NCBI RefSeq assembly: GCF_024169245.1
Contig: NZ_JALJWP010000001.1
Span: forward strand, 5,085,501-5,149,500
DNA: 64,000 nt
Source: Pseudomonas koreensis
GTDB taxonomy: Bacteria; Pseudomonadota; Gammaproteobacteria; Pseudomonadales; Pseudomonadaceae
Direction: 5' to 3'
Positions 1 to 8,309 of this stretch are shown here, piece after piece. How positions within the stretch are numbered: position 1 is the first letter of the stretch; every line of letters begins with the position of its first letter. The notes under the pieces are model-generated. The model ran no database searches and was not told the DNA's origin. It worked only from the letters and a program-made list of their open reading frames with translations. The position numbers and the translations under genes are program-made.

Positions 1-406
1 GCGCAAACAGTTGCGCATCCGCCGGCACGATCGACGGCAGATGCAGCGACGCCGTGAGCATCACCGGTTCGCCCGAGGCACTGATCATCGCCCAGCCGAG
101 CAGCGGCAATACCAGCATCAACGCATACAACAAAACGTGGGATGCCTTGGCTGCCAGCACCTGCCAGCCCGGCAGATCATCCGGCAACGGTGGCTGACGC
201 GTGCTGAAGCGCACCAGCACGCGCACGATCACCAGCGCCAGAATCGCGATGCCCAGCGGCTTGTGCAGATGAATCAGCCATTCATGGCGAGACGACACCG
301 AAGTGACCATGCCCGCGCCGATAAACAGCATGGCGATGATCATCAGCGCCATCAGCCAGTGCAGCAGGCGCGCCAGCAAAACGAAATGCGTCGGGTGCGT
401 GCTCAT
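1..406 (-). CDS. Cytochrome b561 family protein (3' end cut by window)
   Basis: Reads MSTHPTHFVLLARLLHWLMA and continues as a hydrophobic four-helix-type protein to the window edge, so the C terminus is missing. The first helix carries the LLHWLM histidine and the second the HLHKPLG histidines, placed as expected for b561 haem ligands. Its ATG overlaps the stop of the upstream catalase-like gene (ATGA, 4 bases), so the two are almost surely translationally coupled. The family moves electrons across the inner membrane between quinones and periplasmic partners. A role in feeding electrons to the coupled peroxidase is inferred. It would share the ECF-type promoter at 1551-1577. Confidence 0.85.
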   Translation of the reverse strand, partial: MSTHPTHFVLLARLLHWLMALMIIAMLFIGAGMVTSVSSRHEWLIHLHKPLGIAILALVIVRVLVRFSTRQPPLPDDLPGWQVLAAKASHVLLYALMLVLPLLGWAMISASGEPVMLTASLHLPSIVPADAQLFA

Positions 407-1509
407 GGGCGAGCCTCCTGTCTGGCGGCGGGCAATTGGCTGACTTCGCTGGTGCGACGCAGGTAGGAATCGGCGTAACCGGCGGAGCGCGCGGCGAGCA
501 ATGGGTCTTCCGAACCTTGAATCCCGGCTGGCAACACCAGCGGGTCATAGTTGATATCGCGGCACTCGCCACTCAGCTGCGGTTGGGTTTTTTCCAGCAC
601 CAGCGTCCCGGCGTTCAGCACTTTGCGATCTGCAGGCCAGGATTTGCTCGCATCGTTTACCGGGTCGTCGGAGTTAGCCAGGGTGATGTTCAGCTGGAAG
701 CGCAAGGGTGCGGCGGCCAAGCGTTGCACCAGGTCCTTCTCGAGAAAGTCCGCGCCTTCAGGGGCGGTGGCACCCGCCGCGTCCTGCGCCAGCGGCGTCA
801 TGCTCCAGCGCACCGCCTGTTTCTTGCCGTTGCCATCGACCAGATAGAACGCATTGATGCTGTTATAAGTTTCGGTGGCGTAGCTGGCCGAAGGCTTGGC
901 GGTCTTCACCCACGTCAGAAACGGCACGGCTTCCGGATGTGCGGCAAAAAACGCCGGCACCTTCGTCGGGTCGGGTTTGCCGGTGGCGGGATCCGGCGAC
1001 TGCGCCTGTTGTAACTGATAGAACGCCTCGGGTGTGCCGATCGGGAACACCGGCATGCTGTTCATGCCGGTGCGCCACTGCTGGCCGTCCGCCTGAGTGA
1101 AACGCAGCGCCAGACTGCGGATCGGCACGGCACTGTCCGGCGCATAGGGATTGCCGGCCGGCAAGGCGAAACGCCCCACCACCGGCGTCTGCGGCAGGTT
1201 GAACACTTGTGCCGTAGAGAATGCCCGCGCCTCGCTGCTGCTTTCGAAATGGCCGATCACGCAAACGCCCTTGGCGTGGTTGCGACGAAAACCGGGATGC
1301 ACGCCGTTGTTCTTTTCCAGCACATCGACCAACGCCTTTGGCGTCAGGCGTTGTGGGTCAAGGTTGCCGTGCACGTAGGCAAACGCCCCGGCCACGGCGG
1401 CAACAATCACGGCAATGGCGCCCAGACGGAAAACCAGGCTCGCGGCGCTCAATGGCTGGCGCGGCGGCCTGCCCGGCGGTGCAGCGTTGGGGGACGAGCG
1501 ATCAACCAT
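403..1509 (-). CDS. Catalase family peroxidase (SrpA-like), membrane-anchored
   Basis: 368 residues, shorter than a true catalase (about 480 or more), matching the small catalase-like peroxidases. An N-terminal hydrophobic segment (about residues 25-46) suggests a membrane anchor with a periplasmic haem domain. The distal histidine lies in RRNHAKGVCVIG (near residue 78), followed by a catalase-like substrate channel region (SLALRF, NSMPVFPIGTPEAF). The ATG at 1509 is chosen over one 24 bases upstream because GGAG lies 6 bases before it. It heads an operon with the cytochrome b561 and is divergent from an ECF sigma factor. The family reduces peroxides with haem; the physiological substrate is unknown. 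Confidence 0.88.
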   Translation of the reverse strand: MVDRSSPNAAPPGRPPRQPLSAASLVFRLGAIAVIVAAVAGAFAYVHGNLDPQRLTPKALVDVLEKNNGVHPGFRRNHAKGVCVIGHFESSSEARAFSTAQVFNLPQTPVVGRFALPAGNPYAPDSAVPIRSLALRFTQADGQQWRTGMNSMPVFPIGTPEAFYQLQQAQSPDPATGKPDPTKVPAFFAAHPEAVPFLTWVKTAKPSASYATETYNSINAFYLVDGNGKKQAVRWSMTPLAQDAAGATAPEGADFLEKDLVQRLAAAPLRFQLNITLANSDDPVNDASKSWPADRKVLNAGTLVLEKTQPQLSGECRDINYDPLVLPAGIQGSEDPLLAARSAGYADSYLRRTSEVSQLPAARQEARP

Positions 1510-1550
1510 GAATATCTCCAGGCCATCGGCCACAAGTGGAAAGAGTCAGC

Positions 1551-1577
1551 AAGACGCACCCCGTCCGGGTTTATTCC
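1551..1577 (-). promoter_or_regulatory. Putative ECF-type promoter of the catalase/cytochrome b561 operon
   Basis: On the minus strand GGAATAA (1577-1571) is followed after exactly 14 bases by CGTCTT (1556-1551), about 40 bases before the peroxidase start. The same two blocks with the same spacing occur on the plus strand in front of the sigma gene. This is the form expected of ECF -35/-10 elements. The assignment rests on the repetition, not on experiment. Confidence 0.65.
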
Positions 1578-1605
1578 ACTGCGCCGTATTTATTTTTGCG
1601 CACGG

Positions 1606-1632
1606 GGAATAACCTGCGCTGACGGGCGTCTT
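1606..1632 (+). promoter_or_regulatory. Putative autoregulatory ECF-type promoter of the sigma/anti-sigma operon
   Basis: GGAATAA (1606-1612), a 14-base spacer and CGTCTT (1627-1632), 34 bases before the sigma-factor ATG. It mirrors the minus-strand motif at 1551-1577 exactly in both blocks and spacing, as expected if the sigma factor activates its own operon and the divergent peroxidase operon. Confidence 0.65.
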
Positions 1633-1665
1633 CCTAGTCCACAGCGTAGCGACCAGCAGAAATTC

Positions 1666-2172
1666 ATGAGCGAATTCGACGAACAGTTGAGAGAAATCAT
1701 TCCCAGATTGCGCCGCTTCGCCGTGTCGTTGACGCGTAACAGCAGCAGCGCTGACGATCTGGTCCAGGCCAGCCTCGAGCGGGCGCTGTCGGCGTGGGGC
1801 GAAAAACGCGCCGATGGCGACTTGCGTGCCTGGCTGTTTGCGATCCTCTATCGGCAATTTCTCGACGCGCACCGTCGCTCGCGGCGCTATGCGCGGATGC
1901 TCGAATTTTTCACCGGTCGTGACGACGCCGAACCTTCGGTGGAGCGCACGGTGATTGCCCAGTCGACCCTGCAAGCCTTCGAACGCCTGCCCACCGAACA
2001 ACGCGCCCTGCTGCTGATGGTGTCGGTGGAGGGCCTGTCCTATAAAGAGGTCGCCGAGATCCTCGGCGCCCCGATCGGCACCGTGATGTCGCGCCTGTCC
2101 CGCGCCCGCCAGGCCTTGCGCCAACTCAGCGACGGCGAAATCAGCAGCCCTTCCCTGCGGATACTCAAATGA
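1666..2172 (+). CDS. ECF-family RNA polymerase sigma factor
   Basis: 168 residues, the usual size of an ECF sigma factor with only regions sigma2 and sigma4. Sigma2 spans about residues 8-75 (DDLVQASLERAL, WLFAILYRQFLDAHRRS). Sigma4 covers about 105-158 with the helix-turn-helix EGLSYKEVAEILGAPIGTV and SRLSRARQALR. The long open frame starts far upstream, but the ATG at 1666 matches family length and follows the mirrored promoter. Its stop overlaps the anti-sigma start (ATGA). The neighbouring peroxidase and cytochrome suggest an oxidative or redox stress signal; this is inference. Confidence 0.93.
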   Translation: MSEFDEQLREIIPRLRRFAVSLTRNSSSADDLVQASLERALSAWGEKRADGDLRAWLFAILYRQFLDAHRRSRRYARMLEFFTGRDDAEPSVERTVIAQSTLQAFERLPTEQRALLLMVSVEGLSYKEVAEILGAPIGTVMSRLSRARQALRQLSDGEISSPSLRILK

Positions 2173-2924
2173 TCAGCCTGCCTCCCAATGAGCGTGACTT
2201 GCACGCCTACGTCGATCACCAGCTCAGCGACGCCGACCGGCGCGTGCTGGAAACATGGCTGGCCAGCCACCCTGAAGAAGCGGCGCAGGTTCGCGCCTGG
2301 CAACGCGACGCCCAGCAGTTACGTGCGGCCCTCAGTGGCGGGTTGCAGCAGCCGAGTAATCCGGCGCTGGATCCGATGATGATTCGCCAGCGGCGCCGCC
2401 AACAGTCACGTCGGCATCTGGCCAGCGCGGCGGTGTTGCTGATCGCCGTCAGCGTCGGCGGTTTCAGTGGCTGGCAGGCGCGGGAAATGACTCTGGTGCG
2501 CCCTGCGCAATTGCCGATGACTGACGCCTTGCAAGCCTATCGTCTGATCGCCCAGCAAGGCGTGTTGCCCGCCGATTACAAGGTCGACAGTGATGGCGAC
2601 ATGCAGCGTTGGCTCGACCGTTACTTCAGCGGCGCCGGGCGCTTGCCGAACCTGAAGGCAGCCGGTTTTGAACCGGTCAGCGGGCGCTTGCTCAGCACCG
2701 ATGAAGGCCCGGCGGCGATGGTGATGTATGAGGACGGCAGCGGCCACAAGGTGAGTTTCTACTTGCGTCCGCCGGGGCCGAAAAACACTTTGCTGCCGCG
2801 CGGCTCGCGCAGCGATGGCGATCTGCAGGCCGATTACTGGTCGGGGCCGGGCTACAACTACGCGGTGGTCAGCCCGACCGACTCGCCGGCAGCAGAGTTG
2901 CTCAAGCAATCGCCACCGTTCTGA
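2169..2924 (+). CDS. Transmembrane anti-sigma factor
   Basis: 251 residues. The N-terminal cytoplasmic part (LHAYVDHQLSDADRRVLETW) is typical of anti-sigma domains that hold an ECF factor. One transmembrane helix follows at about residues 83-103 (SAAVLLIAVSVGGFSGW), then a roughly 150-residue periplasmic domain that would sense the signal. No cysteine HxxxCxxC zinc motif is present, so it is not a ZAS-type redox sensor. It overlaps the sigma gene by 4 bases. Confidence is high for the role as partner of the upstream sigma factor; the signal is unknown. Confidence 0.88.
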   Translation: MISLPPNERDLHAYVDHQLSDADRRVLETWLASHPEEAAQVRAWQRDAQQLRAALSGGLQQPSNPALDPMMIRQRRRQQSRRHLASAAVLLIAVSVGGFSGWQAREMTLVRPAQLPMTDALQAYRLIAQQGVLPADYKVDSDGDMQRWLDRYFSGAGRLPNLKAAGFEPVSGRLLSTDEGPAAMVMYEDGSGHKVSFYLRPPGPKNTLLPRGSRSDGDLQADYWSGPGYNYAVVSPTDSPAAELLKQSPPF

Positions 2925-2935
2925 AATCCGCCCAT

Positions 2936-3029
2936 TGTAGGAGCTGACGAGTGCAACGAGGCTGCGATCTGTTCGCGGCAACCCAGGATCAAAAGATCGC
3001 AGCCTCGTTGCACTCGTCAGCTCCTACAG
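2936..3029. repeat. Palindromic repeat, GTAGGAGCTG family (divergent inner arms)
   Basis: Inverted arms starting TGTAGGAGCTGACGAGTGCA and ending in the mirror sequence CTCCTACA, with a spacer of about 15 bases. The inner arm (ACGAGTGCAACGAGGCTGCG) differs from the commoner GCCGAAGGCTGCG version elsewhere in the window, yet both arms changed together, so base pairing is kept. It probably forms a long hairpin and can act as a terminator after the anti-sigma gene. Confidence 0.8.
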
Positions 3030-3130
3030 GGGAATCATGCATATTTCATGGAGCCTATGTCCGAGGTCTGGTTAAACTTTAGCGCCGAGCTCCGGTGGAG
3101 TCGGCCCAATCAACCAGGAGCCTGCCCCGC

Positions 3131-4261
3131 GTGCCCGCCCGAACGCCGAAACGATCACGACTGAGCCAACGCTGGCCGTTGCTGCGCCGCCTGTTCGGCA
3201 AAGGCGTGCCTGTCAGCGCCGGGCACGATGCCAACGCCGCGATCATCCGCGATTATTTTCGCGACAAGGCTCACAGTCAGGGTTACACCCTCAGCCGCAG
3301 CCAGCAGCACGTCATTGATTGCATGGCGCAACAGGCCAGCGTTCTGTTGGGCGACAGTGGACTCACACCACCCAGTCTGTATCTGTACGGCGCAGTCGGG
3401 CGCGGCAAGAGCTGGCTGCTCGACGGTTTCTTCCAGGCACTGCCGATCACCCGCAAGCGTCGCCTGCATTTCCATCAGTTCTTTGCCCGACTGCACGAGA
3501 GCATGTTCCGTCATCGCCAGCAGGAAGACGCGCTGGAAATCACCCTGGACGAGCTGCTGGAAGATTGTCAGGCGCTGTGTTTCGACGAGTTTCACGTGCA
3601 TGACATCGGCGATGCAATGCTCATCACGCGCCTGTTCAAGGCTTTGTTCAAACGGCGGATCATGCTGTTGGTCACGTCCAACTATGCGCCGGAGGGCCTG
3701 CTGCCCAATCCGCTGTATCACGCGCGCTTCAAACCGGTGATCGAGCTGATCAACACGCGCATGCAGGTCATGGAAGTCGGCGGCGCCCACGATTACCGCA
3801 CGCTCAACCGCCAGCACACGCATCAGGTGTTTACCCAGGGACACTACGTGTGGCCGGCCACGTCGGCTCAGCGCCAGGCTCTCAACCTGCCGCCAGCCGA
3901 CGCGCCTGCCCTTGCCCTCGAGGTTGGCAAGCGCCAGTTGCAGGCGCGCTTGTGCGAGGGCCGAAGAGTCGCATTCACTTTCAATGATCTGTGCGAACAG
4001 CCAACGGCAGTGATGGATTATCTGCAGCTGTGCCAGCGTTTCGACCAATGGATCATCGATGACCTGCCGCAGCTCGGCGAGTGTCCGATCGCCGTGCAAC
4101 AGCGCTTCATCAATCTGATTGACGTGCTTTACGATCAGGACAAACACCTGACCCTGCTCGGCCAACTGTCGCTGGGCCAGAGCCTGGAAGGTCACGCCAT
4201 CGACCTGGCGCGCACGCGCAGCCGATTGGGGCAATTACAGGAAATCCACGAATCTGACTGA
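3131..4261 (+). CDS. ZapE/AFG1-like P-loop ATPase (paralogue of cell division protein ZapE)
   Basis: About 376 residues from GTG at 3131, chosen because AGGAG ends 10 bases upstream; another GTG at 3095 would add 12 residues. Walker A is GAVGRGKS (about residue 88) and Walker B is CFDEFHVHDIGDAM, both in the AFG1/ZapE pattern, followed by the sensor LLVTSNYAPE and FKPVIELINTRMQV. The family includes ZapE, which acts on the FtsZ ring, and mitochondrial AFG1. The lysine/arginine-rich N terminus (RTPKRSRLSQRWPLLRR) and unusual Walker B flank suggest a second paralogue rather than housekeeping zapE. Monocistronic between two palindromic repeats. Confidence 0.85.
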   Translation: MPARTPKRSRLSQRWPLLRRLFGKGVPVSAGHDANAAIIRDYFRDKAHSQGYTLSRSQQHVIDCMAQQASVLLGDSGLTPPSLYLYGAVGRGKSWLLDGFFQALPITRKRRLHFHQFFARLHESMFRHRQQEDALEITLDELLEDCQALCFDEFHVHDIGDAMLITRLFKALFKRRIMLLVTSNYAPEGLLPNPLYHARFKPVIELINTRMQVMEVGGAHDYRTLNRQHTHQVFTQGHYVWPATSAQRQALNLPPADAPALALEVGKRQLQARLCEGRRVAFTFNDLCEQPTAVMDYLQLCQRFDQWIIDDLPQLGECPIAVQQRFINLIDVLYDQDKHLTLLGQLSLGQSLEGHAIDLARTRSRLGQLQEIHESD

Positions 4262-4273
4262 CACCCGCCCCCG

Positions 4274-4360
4274 GTAGGAGTGAGCCTGCTCGCGATAGCG
4301 TTCTTTCAGATGCTGATGATGTGCCTGACAAACCGTCTTCGCGAGCAGGCTCACTCCTAC
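4274..4360. repeat. Paired palindromic repeat (GTAGGAGTGAGCCTGCTCGC arms)
   Basis: GTAGGAGTGAGCCTGCTCGC at the left end and its mirror GCGAGCAGGCTCACTCCTAC at the right enclose about 47 unrelated bases. This REPIN-like layout of two inverted REP units recurs through the window. It sits just after the ZapE-like gene and could terminate transcription. Confidence 0.85.
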
Positions 4361-4475
4361 AATGACCGGGTGTGATTGCAACATCCCGCCCCAATCCAGC
4401 ATCCGCTTTACCGTTATCATGTCGCCCATTCGCAGCGCCCCCGCGTCGCTCCACCGATCAATAGCGAAACCAAAC

Positions 4476-5789
4476 ATGCACACCCTTGCTCAACTGCGCG
4501 CCGGCGAGCTGTCTGGCATTACCCGCCTCGACCTGTCTTGCGGCCTCAGCGAATTCCCTCGCGAAATTTTCGAACTGGCCGACACGCTGGAAGTGCTCAA
4601 TCTCAGCGGCAATGCGTTGAGCAGCCTGCCCGACGATTTGCATCGTCTGACCCGACTGCGCGTGCTGTTCTGCTCCGACAACCAGTTCACTGAGCTGCCG
4701 GCCTGCCTCGGCCAGTGCACCGCGCTGACGATGGTCGGCTTCAAGGCCAATCGCATCGTCGATGTCCCCGGCGCTGCCCTGCCGCCGCAGCTGCGCTGGC
4801 TGATCCTGACCGATAACCGCATCGCAAGCCTGCCGAGCGAACTCGGTGAACGCCCCGCCCTGCAGAAACTGATGCTCGCCGGCAATCGCCTGCAATCGCT
4901 GCCGGAATCCGTGCGCCACTGTCATCGGCTGGAATTGCTGCGCATCGCCGCCAACCAGCTCACCGAGCTACCACAGTGGCTGCTGACCCTGCCGAGCCTG
5001 ACCTGGCTGGCCTACGCCGGCAACCCGCTGGAAACCGAAGCCGATGCCGCTGCCCTCGAGGCCACGCCACTGATCGCCTGGTCGGCGTTGCGCCTTGAGC
5101 AACAGCTGGGCGAAGGCGCTTCCGGGGTGATTTCCCGGGCGGTCTGGAAGCGTGACGACGGCGCGGCGCAGGCGGTTGCGGTCAAGCTGTACAAAGGCGA
5201 GATGACCAGCGACGGCTCGCCGCTGCATGAGATGAACGCCTCTATCACCGCCGGTGTGCACCCGAACCTGATCCGCGTCGAAGGGCGCATCGGCGGCCAT
5301 CCCGATCAGCAGCAGGGATTGGTCATGCAGTTGATCGACCCGAGTTTTCGCAACCTCGCCGGCTTGCCGAGCCTCGCCTCGTGCTCGCGAGACGTCTACG
5401 CCGAGAATTGCCGATTCTCGGCGGAGGTTGCGCTGCGCATCGCCAAAGGGGTCGCTTCGGCAGCGCAACATTTGCATCGGCAAGGCATTACCCACGGCGA
5501 CCTCTACGGCCACAACATTCTGCTGAACGATCAGGGCGATTGTCTGCTGGGGGATTTTGGTGCGGCGTCGTTTCATGCCACTACCGATGATGCGCAGACC
5601 CGTGCATTGCAACGCCTGGAAGTGCGCGCGTTCGGCGTGTTGCTGGGGGAGTTGCTGACGCGTATCGACTCGGGGTTGAGTACCGAGCGGCGCTTGGCGC
5701 TGGAGGCGCTTGAAAGGCGTTGCTGTCAGGCGGATGTGTTGGGGCGGCCGGGGTTCAGCGAAGTGATCGAGGTGCTGGAGAATGTGTGA
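4476..5789 (+). CDS. Leucine-rich-repeat protein kinase (LRR fused to Ser/Thr-type kinase)
   Basis: 437 residues. The first half (about residues 5-195) is a run of LRR units, e.g. LEVLNLSGNALSSLPDDL and LRWLILTDNRIASLPSEL. The second half (about 205-437) is a protein kinase: glycine loop LGEGASGVI, VAVKLYKGE with the ATP lysine, catalytic loop HGDLYGHNILL, and DFGAAS as the magnesium motif. HGD replaces the usual HRD, as in some bacterial kinases, but the catalytic Asp and Asn are present, so it should be active. The start at 4476 gives the LRR a clean N terminus; an ATG 57 bases upstream is possible. Soluble, no signal peptide. Targets unknown. Confidence 0.88.
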   Translation: MHTLAQLRAGELSGITRLDLSCGLSEFPREIFELADTLEVLNLSGNALSSLPDDLHRLTRLRVLFCSDNQFTELPACLGQCTALTMVGFKANRIVDVPGAALPPQLRWLILTDNRIASLPSELGERPALQKLMLAGNRLQSLPESVRHCHRLELLRIAANQLTELPQWLLTLPSLTWLAYAGNPLETEADAAALEATPLIAWSALRLEQQLGEGASGVISRAVWKRDDGAAQAVAVKLYKGEMTSDGSPLHEMNASITAGVHPNLIRVEGRIGGHPDQQQGLVMQLIDPSFRNLAGLPSLASCSRDVYAENCRFSAEVALRIAKGVASAAQHLHRQGITHGDLYGHNILLNDQGDCLLGDFGAASFHATTDDAQTRALQRLEVRAFGVLLGELLTRIDSGLSTERRLALEALERRCCQADVLGRPGFSEVIEVLENV

Positions 5790-5809
5790 CTGCTTCGCGG
5801 TCAATCGCG

Positions 5810-5866
5810 GGCAGGCTCGCTCCCACATTGAAATGCATTTCAAAGGTGGCAGCAAGCCTGCTCGCG
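5810..5866. repeat. Degenerate REP-type repeat
   Basis: GCAGGCTCGCTCCCACATTG, then a weak partner reading AGCAAGCCTGCTCGCGCAG. Only the outer arm matches the GTGGGAGCGAGCCTGCTCGC family well, so this looks like a decayed pair after the LRR-kinase gene. Confidence 0.55.
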
Positions 5867-5891
5867 CAGAAGCCCTGACTGATGCAGAGGA

Positions 5892-6596
5892 TCAGCCAGC
5901 CAGACCGACAAACATGTCCTGCACGTCATCATGGTTGTCGAGGCCTTCAAGGAACGCTTCGACTTCAGCCATCTGCTCGTCGCTCAAGCCGCTGACCGGG
6001 TTCTTCGGCTGGTAGCCGAGCTTGGCCGACAGCACGGTGAAGCCTTGTTCCGGCAGAGCTTTCTGCACAGCGTCAAGGTCAGTCGGATCGGTGAGGAACA
6101 GCGTTGCGCCCTCTTCACCCGGCTCGAAATCCTGGGCACCGGCTTCAATCGCGGCCATTTCCGGATCGGCGTCCGGGGTATCCGGCGAGGCTTCGATCAT
6201 GCCGACGTGGTTGAACATCCATGCTACCGAACCGGAAGCGCCCAACTGGCCCTTGCGGAACGCCACGCGGATTTCTGCGACGGTGCGGTTGATGTTATCG
6301 GTAACGCATTCGACGATCAGCGGCACTTGGTGCGGGGCAAAACCTTCGTAGGTGACGCGATGGTACTGGACGGTTTCGCCCAGCAGACCGGCGCCTTTCT
6401 TGATCGCGCGATCGAGGGTTTCCTTCGGCATCGAGGCTTTTTTCGCCTGTTCGACCACCAGACGCAGGTGTGCGTTGGTGGCGGTGTCGGCACCGTTGCG
6501 CGCAGCAATGGTGATTTCCTTCACCAGTTTGCCGAAGATTTTCCCTTTGGCGTTGGCTGCCGCTTCTTTGTGTTTAACCTTCCACTGTGCGCCCAT
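5892..6596 (-). CDS. YebC/PmpR family protein (probable DNA-binding regulator or translation factor)
   Basis: 234 residues, full length for the family. The N-terminal basic domain [19 protein letters not shown] leads into three-helix and alpha/beta domains with the hallmark [29 protein letters not shown] and [19 protein letters not shown]. The usual MAGHSKW start of canonical YebC is replaced by MGAQWK, so this is probably the YeeN-like second paralogue rather than the ruvC-linked copy. The family has been described both as transcriptional regulators (PmpR) and as a ribosome-rescue factor at proline stretches. It stands alone, convergent with the LRR-kinase. Confidence 0.88.
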   Translation of the reverse strand: MGAQWKVKHKEAAANAKGKIFGKLVKEITIAARNGADTATNAHLRLVVEQAKKASMPKETLDRAIKKGAGLLGETVQYHRVTYEGFAPHQVPLIVECVTDNINRTVAEIRVAFRKGQLGASGSVAWMFNHVGMIEASPDTPDADPEMAAIEAGAQDFEPGEEGATLFLTDPTDLDAVQKALPEQGFTVLSAKLGYQPKNPVSGLSDEQMAEVEAFLEGLDNHDDVQDMFVGLAG

Positions 6597-6817
6597 TACT
6601 CACTCTCTTGATCTGTGGCGCCGAGACATCTATTGGCCGACGCGTGGCCGCAAGTTTATACGGCCTAAAGTCGGCAATCGACCAAAAAAACAGCCGACGG
6701 AATCGACATCTTCACCAAAGCGTGTAGGGGGATTCTGAAAAGCGGCTTTGACATGACCATTGAGCTCGACGGTTTCGTACCCTTGAAACCCCGTATCGCC
6801 TGACAGGGCCTGCTCGA
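6597..6817. other. Intergenic region between yebC-like and vgrG genes
   Basis: 221 bases holding both divergent promoters. Part is AT-rich (AAAAAAACAGCCGACGG near 6684). I see no strong terminator, repeat or RNA gene. Confidence 0.4.
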
Positions 6818-8206
6818 ATGCTCAATGACAAGGAAAGTCCGTTCACCCTTACTCTGATCGACAGTGGATTGCGCCTGCCAGTAGTGCGTTTTCGCGGTGA
6901 GGAAGCGCTGAACCAGCCCTACCGTTTCGACATCCAACTGGTCGGTCTGGCTCCGGCCATCGCTCCCAGCGCTTTCTTGCACTGCCAGGCTTTTATGCGT
7001 CTGAGCGAACAACAGGGTTTCCACGGTACGATCTCCAGCGCCAGTTGCGAACATCGTGGCACCCATCGGGTGGGCTATCGCCTGATTCTGGTGCCGTATC
7101 TGCAACAACTGGCGCAAACGCCTGAACGACGTGTGTTTACCCACCTGAGTGCGCCGCAGATCATTCAACTGCTGCTGGAGGAGCACGCCCTGCCAGTCGA
7201 CAGCTACCGTATTGAAATGACGGCGGGCCATTACCCGGCACGGCCGTTTTGCATTCAGTACGAGGAAAGCGATCTGGCGCTGGTACAGAGGCTTTGCGAA
7301 GAAGAAGGGATCCACTATCACTTCGAGCACGGGCCTGAAGGCCATGTTGTGGTGTTCGCCGACGACAGCCTGAGCCTGCCACAAACCCCAGTGGAGATTC
7401 CGTTCAATGCCGACGAACAGCCGCCGTCGCCCTGCGTCAGCGTTCTGTACCAACAGCATCGCGCGGCACCTGCCCCGGTACTGCATGCGGTACGCAATCG
7501 CGGTCAGCCAACCTGCAACGATGAAGCAGCCAACGAAGTGACCCCGCAGCTACCGATGCCAGCGCGATCGCTGGAGCGTCTGCACGCAGAACAACGCAGC
7601 CGCCGTCATCTGCAGCGACAACGCTGCCAGCTGCGCACCATTCACGGTCGCAGTGATTGCAGCGATTTGCTCAGTGGCCGTTTGCTGTTGGTGGCGGACC
7701 ACCCGATCCATCACTTCAACGAACAGTGGCTTATCAATGCCGTACGCCACCATGGGCAGCATCCTTCAATTCTCGAGACGGCCCCGACTGCTCATCGCTA
7801 CCACAACGACTTTACTGCACAGCCCTGGTCAAGCGACTTCCGTCCGCCGCTCAAACAGGCGCGTCCGAATATTGCTGGTTATCACCTCGCGCGAGTGGCG
7901 GGCGCGCCCGGGCAACCGGCGCAAGTGGATGAAAACGGACGCCTCGCTGTGGTCTTGTGGCCAGCGGAGGGAAAACCCGACAGCGACGCCCTGTGGTTGC
8001 CGATGGCCATGAGTCGGCTCAACCGCCCGGTCGGCATTGACGAGTTGCCTCGCGCCGGCAGTGAAGTGTGGGTCAGTTTCCTCGACAGCGATCCGGACCG
8101 ACCGATTCTGTGCCTCGGCCATTCGCGCCAGCCGCCGGCACGCGAGTCGGAGCCTGCACGCGACGGCCTGCTGCTGGACTGGCTGATCAACCGCGCCGAG
8201 CATTAG
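6818..8206 (+). CDS. Short VgrG-like type VI secretion spike protein
   Basis: 462 residues, well below the usual 600-700 or more for VgrG. The N-terminal two thirds match the gp27/gp44-like base (FTLTLIDSGLRLPVVRFRG, EALNQPYRFDIQLV, QYEESDLALVQRLCEEEGI, HYHFEHG). The C-terminal OB-like region follows (AQVDENGRLAVVLWP, LPRAGSEVWVSFLDSDPDRP). Translation stops soon after ILCLGHSRQPP, so the long beta-helical needle and any effector extension are absent. No other T6SS gene lies within the window, so this is an orphan. It may be a minimal spike needing a PAAR partner or a remnant; the frame itself is intact. Confidence 0.82.
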   Translation: MLNDKESPFTLTLIDSGLRLPVVRFRGEEALNQPYRFDIQLVGLAPAIAPSAFLHCQAFMRLSEQQGFHGTISSASCEHRGTHRVGYRLILVPYLQQLAQTPERRVFTHLSAPQIIQLLLEEHALPVDSYRIEMTAGHYPARPFCIQYEESDLALVQRLCEEEGIHYHFEHGPEGHVVVFADDSLSLPQTPVEIPFNADEQPPSPCVSVLYQQHRAAPAPVLHAVRNRGQPTCNDEAANEVTPQLPMPARSLERLHAEQRSRRHLQRQRCQLRTIHGRSDCSDLLSGRLLLVADHPIHHFNEQWLINAVRHHGQHPSILETAPTAHRYHNDFTAQPWSSDFRPPLKQARPNIAGYHLARVAGAPGQPAQVDENGRLAVVLWPAEGKPDSDALWLPMAMSRLNRPVGIDELPRAGSEVWVSFLDSDPDRPILCLGHSRQPPARESEPARDGLLLDWLINRAEH

Positions 8207-8216
8207 AGCAAAGGCA

Positions 8217-8294
8217 AAGATCGCAGCCTTCGGCAGCTCCTGCGTTCATCGCGCCAGGCGCAGAATCCATGTGGGAGCGAGCCTGTTCGCGAAG
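8217..8294. repeat. Two solitary REP-type half repeats
   Basis: AAGATCGCAGCCTTCGGCAG (half of the GTAGGAGCTGCCG family) is followed at 8270 by GTGGGAGCGAGCCTGTTCGC (half of the second family). Neither has its inverted mate, so both look like single leftovers between the convergent vgrG and LysR genes. Confidence 0.7.
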
Positions 8295-8309
8295 GAGTCG
8301 CCTCGGTAT

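Noticed and set aside
1207..1665. N-terminal extension of the ECF sigma frame
   Set aside because: It overlaps the divergent peroxidase gene and both promoter motifs; the ATG at 1666 gives normal family length.
6818..8206. Prophage tail module suggested by the VgrG-like gene
   Set aside because: No other phage gene, integrase or att repeat is adjacent.
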